Shown here: positions 1 through 11,274 of the stretch, one piece after another
Layout of the letters: every line of letters begins with the position of its first letter
How positions within the stretch are numbered: the first letter of the stretch is position 1
Source of the DNA: Sanderia malayensis
Lineage: Eukaryota; Cnidaria; Scyphozoa; Semaeostomeae; Pelagiidae
Direction of reading: 5' to 3'
NCBI GenBank assembly: GCA_013076295.1
Contig: RQOL01000532.1
Location: 3,906,001-3,970,000 of the forward strand
Length of the DNA stretch: 64,000 nucleotides
The notes under the pieces: generated by a model
Database searches by the model: none
What the model saw: only the letters and a program-made list of their open reading frames with translations
Told to the model about the DNA's origin: nothing
Position numbers and translations under genes: made by a program

Positions 1-322
1 TATTATTTTCTATTTTTAAATCTTAATATTTTTAAAAGTATATCTTTATATGAAGTAGGTGCGTGGTTTAATGTACTTCTATCTGATCAGAAACTACATA
101 ATAATTTAATTTGCAGCATTGGGGCAACGTGGGAATGTATAACTTCGGTAATTCAAAAAAACCTTATGACGTCACTTTTGAGACATTTACATGACAGCCT
201 CTCTTTCGGAGCGAGGATCCACGCTTGTGCAGGAACATGGCTGCTAAAGTTTGAAACATTCTGGAATAAATGTCCCAATTATTTGACTTGTTACAATTAC
301 GTGATAATTAAACCACACAAAA
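1..322 (+). promoter_or_regulatory. Upstream region of CHCHD4 with a CRE palindrome
   Basis: No coding exon is seen here. A perfect TGACGTCA palindrome (CREB/ATF-type site) lies at 167-174, about 150 bp before the CHCHD4 start codon at 323. The same octamer recurs upstream of two other genes in this window. Assignment as a promoter is positional inference. Confidence 0.4.
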
Positions 323-1562
323 ATGTCCTATTGCAGAAAAGAAGGTATCAAATTCTACTATTATTTTAAACCGTTTGCATGCAATCTCTGCGTTGTAGAA
401 TTTGTATAGATATTCATTTATGCTAGCTATGCTAGGCCCAGACTGCAGAGTATGGCATGTGCACACCGGAGATATTTTTCCCCAAAAGCAACTGCACACC
501 AGGCAAATTAGGGTGTGGCAAGTTATCTGGGTGGAACAGGGCGTGGCCCCGTACAATTTATCCCAGTGATTGTTTAGAAGATAAAATAGTCGTTAATTGT
601 TCATTAAAATAATGCTTTTCAAAATCATTATTAGTCCAGGCCCAAACAAGAAAGATTTCACGTAGAACGCACGCCGAAGTTACGCTGTACTTTCGTATGT
701 GTACGCCAGAAATCGTATATTTTGTATGTATTATTATTATTTTGGGTACGCCGAGCAAAATTTTTATTAGTATGTACGCCGGCACGCCGACTTGAGCCTT
801 GAGAACACGCCGAAGATCTTCGGGCCTAAGTGCATGGAATGCACCCTGCTCCTTCAGAAAAGGAAATTTTTTCTGTGCGCACCAGCACATCGAAATTTTT
901 GGTGGTGCACACCGGCACACCAGGAATTTTGTTCGTGCACACCGGAGATCTCGTCGAAAATTGCCATACTCTGCAGTCCGGTGCTAGGCCAGGCCAGCGC
1001 CAGGCACTTTGCCCATGAAAGCTACACTTCTTACAATACTAAAATACCGTTTTGCGACAATACTTCTCAGTTTTTCATGTCACTGCTCTGATTTTTAGGA
1101 AAGGACGAAATTATATTTCTAACCAAGGATGACTCCAGTGAACCTAGTAAAGTCAATTTAGATTATGATAAAGAAGATGAGGAGGAAATGGGACTGATCA
1201 GACCAGATGGTGAAATTAACTGGAATTGTCCCTGTTTACAAGGCATGGCAGATGGACCATGTGGTGAAGAGTTCAAGCAATCGTTCTCTTGTTTTCATTA
1301 CAGTGAGGCAGATCCAAAAGGTTCAGATTGCATACCCCAGTTTCGTGATATGCAAGAATGCTTTGTGAAATACCCTGAAGTCTATGGTGTGGATGATAAT
1401 GTAAAGAAGGACGAAAGTGAGATAGATAATAAAACAGTAGATGTTGATAGTCAAGATGCTGATAGTAAGCATGCTGATAGCAAGGATACTGAAAGCAAGG
1501 AGGAAATCTCTGCATTCTCTGAGACAGTTAAAGAAGATGTTGTTAAAGCAGATAATAGCTGA
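323..1562 (+). CDS. CHCHD4: CHCHD4/MIA40 mitochondrial intermembrane-space import oxidoreductase
   Basis: Two coding exons, 323-344 and 1099-1562, joined in phase (GAA G|GA AAG); about 161 residues. The first exon encodes only MSYCRKE, matching the vertebrate start MSYCRQEGKD. The second carries the redox CPC motif (WNCPCLQGM) and the twin CX9C helices ([11 protein letters not shown] and [11 protein letters not shown]) that define MIA40. In other species this protein oxidises incoming CX3C/CX9C substrates in the mitochondrial intermembrane space, together with ALR/GFER. The C-terminal tail after the CHCH fold is acidic and repetitive (tandem DSKD/ADSK units); such tails vary between species. 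An AATAAA near 1844 could serve polyadenylation. The intron holds an inverted-repeat element. Identification is firm; the tail is not expected to align. Confidence 0.96.
431..990. mobile_element. Inverted-repeat (MITE-like) element in the CHCHD4 intron
   Basis: The left end (about 431-457) and the right end (about 962-989) are imperfect inverted repeats sharing the core CTGCAGAGTATGGCA / TGCCATACTCTGCAG next to GCTAGGC / GCTAGGC-type sequence. Inside, phrases such as GTGCACACCGGAGAT occur in more than one copy. No transposase is encoded in about 560 bp, so it would be non-autonomous. I could not read a clear target-site duplication, so the exact ends are uncertain. Confidence 0.55.
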
Positions 1563-2026
1563 TGAGCTGATGAATTAGTTGTTTCAAATTAGAATTTTAT
1601 AAAAATACAAAGTGTTTCAGTTGAGTGTTGTAGCTTATAAATGTTATTGTCCTTTCAAAAATTAAGGATTATAAAGAATTCAAAGAGTGGAAACCTGTTT
1701 TAAATGTGTTATCATGTGTAATCTGTAATGATTACAGGCATAAAATAGCAGTATTTGATGCTTGTAATTGCCACTTAATTCTTGATTTTAATCAACAAAA
1801 AATGTATGAAACAAAATGCTTAAAGCTGCTGGTATATGTTCAAATAAAATCCCAGATGATAACTAAATATTGACTGTCTTTCATACTAATTGTGCATGTA
1901 AAAAGAATTTTCTTATGCAAGAGAACTCATCTTTGTATCAAAACATTGACGTTTCCGTTCGTGAAATCTGGCTCACAAAGAAACCAAAGTGTGCCAATGC
2001 GTAAACAGCGGAACGATGGACTGCAC
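1563..2026. other. Convergent 3' intergenic region between CHCHD4 and TAF1C
   Basis: AT-rich, with no ORF that can be tied to a gene. It must contain the 3' UTRs of two converging genes. AATAAA near 1844 fits CHCHD4 polyadenylation. Confidence 0.6.
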
Positions 2027-5000
2027 TCAGAATCCCATGACCCGAGGAGTTGCCTTCTTTTTCCGTGGAGATGGCGTGGCATGAGATGAGTTTTGCGAGT
2101 TGCGTCCGTCTTTCAGTGGTGTTCTTTGAAGTTCCACAATCCTCTCATTTGACAATGAAATTGCTTCCTTCGTCGCAGTTTCATTTCGTCGTTTCAATTC
2201 AAACTCCAAACCCATCGCAGATTCACTGTCTGTACGAAAATAACCATCAGAAACATCCCGAGTTGTTGTCACACTGCGTGGTGTTTGCGGAGAACCATGT
2301 AGCCTCTCTATCGCATTTACTGTAGAGCCAATAAGAGGCAGGCGGGTTGGGGGCGTTTTGCGTGATTCATGAGAATCTAAAGTACTGTCCTCATCAAATG
2401 TAATCCTACGCTTTATATCATATTTTGTGCTGTTTAACACTGCAGTTTGATCAGGAGTGTTAACATCAATATTTGATAAACTGGGCTGTCCTTTAGAAGC
2501 ACTTCGCAATAAACGCGTCCTCCCAGCTTCAGTTGAACTCCCCTGCGTTGCACCATTCGCGTTGGTTCTATTTCCAGCAAAACTCGCATCTATATACTTG
2601 GCATCATATGCATCACTCGCGCGCCTCTTCGCATCAACACCATCCGATGCATTTGGCTTTTTCCCAAATTCCAACGTCCCCGATTCACTGAGGTACCAAC
2701 CAGGATCACTCTCAACCTTCTCATCCAGCACCGTCTTATCATCACCGTCAGCATCAAATGAAAATTTTAAGGTTTTCCGCTTCTTTGTCAGACTTTCGTC
2801 AGCAACAACACCAGTGGGACTCTTCTCGTCCAAATTGACCGGAATATAATCATCATCATTGTTCCAGTTAATCAACAATACCTTACTCAGAGGGTCCTTC
2901 GATTTCTCGGGAAATTTTACCAGTTGAGGGAAATTCACGTCAATCGATTGCTCTAATGATTTATTTGTCATCAATGTCATTCCGCGTAAACATGGCTGCG
3001 ATAGTTTCTCCGTCGCTTTCAAATCAAGTTTACAACAGTTACACATAGGTTCGTCTGAGCTCGTTGGAAATTCACATACTTTGCATCGTGTCAATTCTCT
3101 TGTTTTTTCGGAGCATTTCGATTTCAGATTAAAGTCTTCAATTATCCGAGAATTCTCACTTTGCGATTCCGCAATATATAGCTTAACTTCTTCGTTAAAT
3201 TCTGCTTTTCCTGAATTGATTTTACCGCACTCATTTAGCAATGGTTCAGCATTATAACTATCAAATGCTACATCAACCCAGTTTCGACATTTCTCCTTTA
3301 TTTTCGAGAAAAACTCTTCTCCACGCGACCTCGTATTCATCTCTACAGACTCGTCGACAGGAGGCTGTCGCTGGCTGAGCACCTCGCAAAACAAATCTCC
3401 AGCTTTCGTCAACTGAACAGCGAATAAATCACGTGACTCATTCCTCACAGAATGCACCCCAAGTCCAATAAGAGGCTGCTTCAGCCTCGTTTCTACAGCC
3501 AGAGATAACACTCGACTATCATCCGTATAGCTCTGAAGCCAGGAGTCGCAGTACGAGAGCTAAAAAAGTTCAAATTGCTAAGCTTATATGGGTGAAGTGA
3601 CGTGCTCCACTTAGCATCGCTTTCAAAAACACCTTGTCGCATTCACAATACAACAATATACAAACCTATCCTTCACTAGAACAAGTTAATAAACACAGTC
3701 CACGGTATCTTCATGAGAAAATTAAATAATATTAATCAGCACTTACCCTCCACGGCTTTCTGACGCACGAAACTGGACTGGTGAGCTGCATGTTACGTTT
3801 TAGAAACTCGACGTCACATTCCATGCGAGACTGTCCCAGCTCAATGCACCTGGTATCCCTGTGTTTATAGCCGGCAATAAAAGCCATTGTGTGCAGTGAT
3901 GAATCCTGTTCGTCAGCGAGCGTGTGCATGAATCTAGGTCTGGATCGCATGCTGTGGTTGACTGCGATGAGCGGAGTGCTCGTAAATCTCTCATCCATTA
4001 CAAAGAGGCTTTGTTCTGACGTGAGCAGTAATTGGTGTGGGTTCGTAGGGTGCAGACATGAAGCTCTTGACAATTTGTCCATTCGATTCAGCGCGTTGTT
4101 CGGCAGTTTCAGGATGGAATTGCAACGTGGGGACTGGAAAGGAATAGAACCTCAATCATTACTCACGAGCAGTATGCACTTGACGACAGGGCAGGTGCTG
4201 AGTATAGTGGGCAAGAGACGAAGTTGATATTTACGTGCAGGGAAGGACGCATTAACGATGTGTTCTGGGCAAGTAACAGTAAACAAATAACAGTACACAT
4301 ACAGCACGTAGATGTTACCGATACGTAATGATATATATACGCATATGATTAAATGTGGTGATAAAAATAAAGGGGGGAGGCATACACAGTTAAGAGTATA
4401 GCAGGAAATATGAAAAGGTGGACAAGGCAGCAATACATGCAAGTTATAAAAGAACACTCTGTACTATGGGAAAAGCTTTGATTCATATCAAAACTTAGCG
4501 TCTCGCATAGTCTTAGCTAGAAATTTCAAAGCCGGAAAACCCCAGAGCACGTGCCACCAATAAAAAACTTTGGTTCCCCTTTCATCTTCATGGGACACCC
4601 CTTCTATCTCTGTGCCCCTTCCATAATTCTAAAATCCTTCCGTCGACATCCATATACTCAGTAGTGCAAGAATTAGAGACATACCCTGGTATCAAGTAGC
4701 AGCAATTCTTCGCAGTGTAGGATCAGTAATGATCTCGGCGTCGAACCGTAGAAGCAATTTAACCAGAACAGCTCAGTACAAGAGCAAGGGCTTGTGTCTA
4801 CAGACTGCAGCTTAGTCAATCTTCCAGCAGACCAGGCGCAGAATGAGCCATTTTCCAAAGCAACAACTGCTTCACCTTCGTAATATGGATTGACAGCCAA
4901 AGAGAGAGCTCTGGAGTTCAAGCTTACTGTGTCGTAGGTTCGAAACAGCGATGGTTGATCGTCTTCGAGCGTGACATTCTAAAAGCAATAATGAATGGGA

Positions 5001-8000
5001 GTTAGATTAAATAAAAATATTTCATATGTCGAGGACTTCAAACGGGGTGTAATGTCTTTGACTGCTCCATGTGTTATAAAAGACCAACTAAAATGAATCA
5101 CACTATTGCACAGTAACAACAAAGCTTAGATCATAAGCTTGATTTTATGAACAAATTTATAAATGGAGTACTATCAGCTATGTACAATATCTACATGGTA
5201 CGAGAGCCTATCCATGGGGTCATTTTATGCTTTACAATGGGTGGTAACCTGCAAAATAAGTCTTGTCCAAGGAAAAGGCAGAGCTTTCACTCACACCCCG
5301 GTCACACCCAAGCCCTATTAGACTTTCATTTATAACAAACATGCTACACCCATTATAGCAGGAAAAATTGTCCTGCAAGGATAGATTTTGCCCTGTGAAA
5401 AGGAAACACTTCATGGTTGGAAGTGAACCAAACCACCCGATACCACCCTTCGGGCGGACACCTTATGAGCCATGTTGAAGTCTTAGGATGTTCAAATGTC
5501 TTCTTCAAATAAGAGATATTGCATACGCTTTTCACATTCTCCAAACCTCGATTTGGCGACCTTTCAAATGAATCGCAGAGATTCTCAATCCAATATAAAC
5601 CCATTTCAAATCCATTTGAAATAGGATTTATAATAAATAATAAATAGATAAGGGATTTGAAATAACCCACTTCGGACTAAAGATGAGAAATCGATTTTAA
5701 GCAACACCGGTGAATGCTTATCCTTGTTACTCATGTTTTCATTTTCAGAATTTTGTCTCCAATCCTATTAACTTAATTTGCACACATTTAGTAGCAAGTG
5801 GTAACTATATTTATTAATCTGTTAATCTGGACGTAAATCAGCTTAATCGGGAAATTCACAAGAAAAATCCACATAAATATACACAAGGTTATTGCAGCCA
5901 CGCCTAGAAATTAGATTTCCATATAGAATTATGCAAAATTCTTTGAGCTCGAGTTATGGGAGATTATGCAAATAGAGTGCTCGGGATTTAGGTTCAAAAC
6001 AACAGATATAAAATGAGTTGCAAGGCCTTTTAATTTGCACACCCACACTTTGGAGCTCTTTGGAAATGACCTGTGTTAATCTCTGAAATTCCCATCAGTA
6101 ATGAAAATTACTTACAAATATTTCTCGATTTTTAATACGATTTAACTTCTTATTATGCGGTGAGCTCGACTCGAGATCTCTAAGACCATGAGTTCACAAG
6201 GAACCGAAGGATTACTTTGAGATAGAGACAAGTTACTGATAAACACAATCCACTGTTGTAGAAACAGCCGAGTTATAAAACACATACAGCTGACATACGT
6301 TAGAAAACCCACTCTCTTCAACAATTTTACATTCCCCCCTCGTTTTAGTAAAGTGTTGGGACATCCGTTATTTAGAAAAATCGCTATCTCGAGCGAAATT
6401 CAATTTCCCTGGAAAGTTCGAGATAGGTGGTGTCGTGCTTGAAACATTTATTTTTCAGCTATAATTTCCATGCCAATTCCTATGGACACATCCTACAGAT
6501 CAATTTTTGTCATTTCCATCTCCTACTTCGAAATTTTTTTCAAATAGTCATCTGAATGCTAGACTTGAAGATCTCAGGATTAAACTTGGCACAAATCAAT
6601 TTAAAGTAGAATTAATTAATGATTAATAATTAACAAATAAGAACTAATAATTGATAATTAACAATTAATGATTAAAGACTAATTATTAATGATTGATTAT
6701 TTTATCCTTTAGTTGAACTTACCTCTTCTTCTCTTGCCAACAATGTGCAGGAGTAGTCACTTCTTACACCAACAAGAGACTGCCCAGTGTCATAGGTATG
6801 GCATGATAATTCATAAATAATTCCACTCATTTCAATTGATTGTCCTTTTGGGGAATCTAATTCCATGTAGCAATGATTATAATCGTCAGAATTGATCGAA
6901 GAGGGTGTGATGCAAATAGGGTCTATTTGCAACTTGTCCATTACACCTGGAATGAAAAAACAAAACTGTGTGAATAAGTATAAGTATCTTAGTTGACATA
7001 TATCAAAATCCATTTTAAAAGACGGCAGCTCTGAATGACACCACAAAGTTAAATAATCAAAAAATAAAGAAGAACGAGAGAAAATAATTGAGGAAATTCC
7101 TTGCACATTGGAGATGTTATTAAACCATTCTCTGCAGAGTGAGGTGGTTTTTGAGAGGGTGGTTTGTGAGAGGGTGGTTTGTGAGAAGGTGGTTTGTGAG
7201 AAGGTGGTTTGTAAAAAGGTGGTTTGGGAAAAGGTGGCTTTTGAGAGGGTGGTTTGTGAGAAGGTGGTTTGTAAAAAGGTGGTTTGTGAGAAGGTGGTTT
7301 TTGAGAGGGTGGTTTTTGAGAAGGTGGTTTGTGAGAGGGTAGTTTGTGAAAAGGTGGTTTGTGAGAAGGTGGTTTGGGAAAAGGTGGTTTGGGAAAAGGT
7401 GGTTTGTGAGAAGGTGGTTTGTGAGAGGGTAGTTTATGAAAAGGTGGTTTGTGAGAAGGTGGTTTCAAAAAAGGTGGTTTGGGAAAAGGTGGTTTGTGAG
7501 AAGGTGGTTTGTGAAAAGGTGGCTTTTGAAAAGGTGGTTTGTCAGAAGGTGGTTTTTGAAAAGATGGTTTGTGAGAAGGTGGTTTGTGATAAGGTGGTTT
7601 TTGAGAAGGTGGTTTGTGAGAGGGTAGTTTGTGAAAAGGTGGTTTGTGAGAAGGTGGTTTCAAAAAAGGTGGTTTGGGAGAAGGTGGTTTCAAAAAAGGT
7701 GGTTTGGGAAAAGGTGGTTTTTGAGAAGGTGGTTTGTGAGAGGGTAGTTTGTGAAAAGGTGGTTTGTGAGAAGGTGGTTTCAAAAAAGGTGGTTTGGGAA
7801 AAGGTGGTTTGGGAAAAGGTGGTTTGTGAGAAGGTGGTTTGGGAGAAGGTGGTTTGTGAGGAGGTGGGTTTTCGATATTTTGACAAGCTAGCATAGCAAG
7901 CATATATTTTCCCCAGGTTTATGGCTTCATGTTAGTATAACACTAACAGTCTCAATGCCATGGTGAAGATGAATACATACCATGGGGATATAAAATAAAA

Positions 8001-8725
8001 TCTTCACAGAAACCCAAACAGTTTCCAAGCTGAGCATTTTCCGTGATCACATCATACTGATCAATAAGACCCTCTTTGAGGTATTTGAGCAAGATGCTCC
8101 TTGGAATTTCAAATATATCATCCATTAAAGAATCCAAATCTCTCAGGAACTTAAAGCTTTCAGTCCAACTTCTTTTTTTATTGTACCTTTTATAAACATA
8201 CTTTTGGCTCCCTTTAAATGTTTCTTTATAGTCATCTGGTCGTTTAATATGTGCATTAAACCTCATGGCAACATCAAACGAGTATTTAAGAGAGTGGAAG
8301 TGTCTACTAATATGATTTCTATCAACTTTGGACAATTCATCTGATATGGCACCAATAAGAATGTCAGGTTGATCAGTGAACAATTTGTCAATCTGTTGTT
8401 TTTGCGTTGTTTTGATGTAGTTTTCGGAGCTGTATGGATTGGCAGCGTGTGGATTTATCCAACAATCGCTAAGGTCCTCAAAGATAGGAGCGTTTTGCTT
8501 GCAGTTTGGTCCATTTAAAGGATAGCAGCCTTCAGGCCTTGGTCTATAATGTGTACAACGTTGTTGTTGTCCAAATGATTTTCTTGAATTGAGCCTAAGT
8601 TCTTGATCTGACACATCCACAACCAGAACATCATCTATTCCATAATCGACAACAACGTGGCCTTTATTTTTTGTTGAACTCCTCTGAAAATTAAAGCCGG
8701 GAAATCCGTTGAACATAGGTGACAT
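2027..8725 (-). CDS. TAF1C: TAF1C, TBP-associated subunit C of the RNA polymerase I factor SL1/TIF-IB
   Basis: Five coding exons in gene order: 8725-7981, 6946-6723, 4978-4685, 4133-3747 and 3559-2027. All junctions are in phase and total 1060 residues; human TAF1C is about 870. The protein follows the TAF1C path: FILYPHGVMDKLQ at the first junction (human LVYPAGGAQDRLH), GVRSDYSC (human AVRSDYHC), ENGSFCAWSAGRL, SLFVMDER (human SLYLVDER), then a long low-complexity tail ending PRVMGF (human KKPRMGF). The middle exons form the WD-like propeller seen in SL1 structures. SL1 binds the rDNA promoter with UBF and recruits Pol I, so the expected site is the nucleolus. The gene converges on CHCHD4. 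The tail contains possible zinc-ligand pairs (CKVCEF, MCNCCK) I have not seen described. Confidence 0.93.
7139..7870. repeat. 15-bp G-rich minisatellite in TAF1C intron 1
   Basis: About 49 tandem units of a 15-bp motif with consensus GGTGGTTTGTGAGAA and variants ending GGGAAAA, TTGAGAA or CAAAAAA. Blocks of several units recur in the same order near 7330, 7425, 7612 and 7732, so the array has higher-order structure. Because the unit is divisible by three, long ORFs are open on both strands: a 5-residue KPPSH/KPPFP repeat on the minus strand and a VVCEK/VVFEK repeat on plus. It lies wholly within an intron, between the well-matched exons 6723-6946 and 7981-8725. I read the ORFs as by-products, not genes. 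Confidence 0.92.
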
Positions 8726-10793
8726 TGCTTCTAAAAATCAAACCTCAGCTGAACTTCGTAGTTCGGTCGTAGTTCGACCAGTAAAAATATTTTCAACTCA
8801 ACATGAGGCCAATATGCGTCTGGGCAGGCATTGCGTTGGACTCCCAAGGAGACTCACTTTGAGATTGGGGAGAGATGTCACGACATAATTTCTTTATATT
8901 TGCTAACTTTATTTTTATTCCGCTAAGATGCAAGCATATATCCACTATTGTAGCAAAAAACTGCCTCTCTATCTTATTTGGGCTTTCCAAAAAAACGAGA
9001 TATCAAAGTTCTCCTTAAAAACATTGCCATCGAGACAAAGAATCGGTTTAAACTGGAGACGTGTTCAGTTTCTTCACCATGTTGTTTTGGGCCGCATTTA
9101 TTCTAGCTTGAATTGTCGTCATCGAAGCAAATTTAACTATCATAGAATCATTGACGCTGTAAAACATGTAGCTTGAGTGAACTAAAAAAATGGCCTAGGT
9201 ACGAAGTCTTGAGCTTGAACCAATGACTCGAATCGAACCAATGTCCTCCTCAGGCAGCAAACCATTTGCAGCATTTACAATACCATGCATTACAATACAA
9301 TGTAAAAAGACAACCAGCCTATGAATCATATAGCTATTTCTATGAGTATCTAAACAAGTCAATTTTCCCCATGTTCCAGAGGAAGATATCAATCAAGCCT
9401 TTCAATGCATATAAAGACGAAACAAGTGCATGTCTTGGACACAAAAAGCAAACACTCCTTGTTCAAACAAATGAGCATTTCGGAAGCAAATTCCTCCATA
9501 AGACAATTGCTGTAATTTAATATCATAATTTGTGAAACAAATACAAATACATACGAGTTGAAAGATTCCTGATAAATTTCTCTACACTAATCAAAGCAAA
9601 GAAATGAAGAAATGAAATGTTGAAAAAAGAAAGCAATAACAAAGAAAGCATCAAGCAAATAAACGCACTAAAGTGAACAAAAATAATTATTCAAAGAATA
9701 AAATTATTAATTTTAGAACAGCAAGAGTTGTAATTTGAGAATAATTGATTTTGGCCAAGCATGTAATACTTAATTTCATCAGAGTAAACTCTTCATCCAA
9801 TTAAAAGATTGCAATACTCGTGAGAGTACAAAATAATAGAAAGTAGCTAAGAAACTCTGAGCATTGGAAAATTGTTGTTTTTCGCTGGTTTGATTCGTTA
9901 TTTTGTTAAAAATTAGAAAAAAATTGTAATATTCAATTTCAATGGTATAATTTTGATAATCTTTGTCTTACAAAAAGCGTTTTGCTTCTCAAATGATTTA
10001 GTGATCATAGGGACGATGGAGGTAGACGAAATTTTCTTTTAAAGACTTGATGTATAGCTACGCTTTTTAAAAGAAAGCTTTCTTATGATCCAGTACTGGA
10101 AATTCCTTCGCAATTTGCCAATTTCAGTACTAAAACTGTTTTAAGACTTTATCAGGGCAAAAACTGAATTTCTTGGTTAATAGACCTTAAAACAATAGTT
10201 TATCTAAAATTTGAGAATAGATACAAAATATCTCGGATATAATGTATGGAATCCCAAGAGAACCAAAAACTACAAACTTATTTGTTTTTTCTGGGTAAAG
10301 ATAAATTGTTAAACTTTCTTAGGTTTACAAAATCCAGTGAAAAACTTTCTTAACTTTTTGAAAAATCAAGCACTATTTTTTTATAAACCACTTTTTTATG
10401 AAAAACGTTTAATTACCGAGTCATGAAAAAACGGGTTAGAGTAGATAGAATTGTCGCCAAGGGTAAATCGAGGAAGGTCAAGTAAACAATTTGTAAATTT
10501 GTAAAAAGGCAGCAGTAAATGTTTGTTATATTACGTACATTACAGCTGTAGAAAAGGCCCTGAAAGGTTACAACACTTGAGATACAAATCAGATATTAGA
10601 AGATGATCCTCGAAGAGATGACGAACATCAAACCAACTGATAAAATATTTTTTAAAAATGAGTTGCAAATTCGGTAAACACACTTTTAAAAAGTAGGTAT
10701 TGTGTTGATAATTCTCATAAAAAGGCTTAAAAGCGAATGTCAGGTGTAACAATAATGTACTTGGCTGAATAATCACCAGCCTCCGGAAAACTG
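8726..10793. other. Non-coding intergenic region between TAF1C and the astacin gene
   Basis: About 2 kb, strongly AT-rich (especially 9530-10400). No reading frame resembles a known protein or carries convincing splice signals. It contains the TAF1C promoter at its left end. I see no repeat or RNA gene in it. Confidence 0.6.
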
Positions 10794-10863
10794 TATATAA
10801 ATGCATTATGAAGACTGGTAGGTCACTTGAATTCGTCTTCAAAAGAACCAATTTGGAGTCAAG
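10794..10863 (+). promoter_or_regulatory. TATA box and putative 5' UTR exon of the astacin gene
   Basis: TATATAAA at 10794-10801 is followed about 25 bp later by a likely start site. A consensus donor (AAG|GTAAGA) follows position 10863. The next acceptor, TTTTCCAG at 11267-11274, lies directly against the start ATG, so the 5' UTR would be split by a 411-bp intron. The promoter call is inferred from spacing. Confidence 0.55.
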
Positions 10864-11274
10864 GTAAGATTTCTTTTTTTAATGGTATGCTTGAAGTTTC
10901 ACTGCAACTCTCTCAGACGGCTTTTGAAAGTCACTAGAAAGAGTTTTCAATTGCGATTTGATTCTTATTCATTCACTCGTACTTTGAAAATTACTTGATA
11001 TGTACCTAAATATTTACATGTTCCGTCAGATATCGTGTCTAAAACTGTATGATACTCCGTAATACTTTGCAAAACTTAATGAAGCTTCGAGATATTTAAG
11101 CTTTCAGCTAAGATACTTTGTAGCCGACTGTCCAAATCAATGTAATTGCACTGCATAATTGGATGCGTGGGGTTTTAAACAAGCATCTATTTGCCCTGCT
11201 AATTGTCTTGTTATATATCATACTTGATCATTCTCAACTTCATATTGAACAAAATAACTGCAATTCTTTTCCAG

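Noticed and set aside
2050..2849. Plus-strand ORFs opposite the last TAF1C exon
   Set aside because: Shadows of the long minus-strand coding exon; no similarity or splice support.
5232..5670. Possible extra TAF1C exons between 4978 and 6723
   Set aside because: Exons 6723-6946 and 4685-4978 already join in phase and align continuously to human TAF1C; the intervening frames have no counterpart.
7049..7903. Long KPPSH-repeat ORF (minus) and VVCEK-repeat ORF (plus) as genes
   Set aside because: They arise from a 15-bp minisatellite whose unit is divisible by three. They lie in a TAF1C intron whose flanking exons join perfectly without them.
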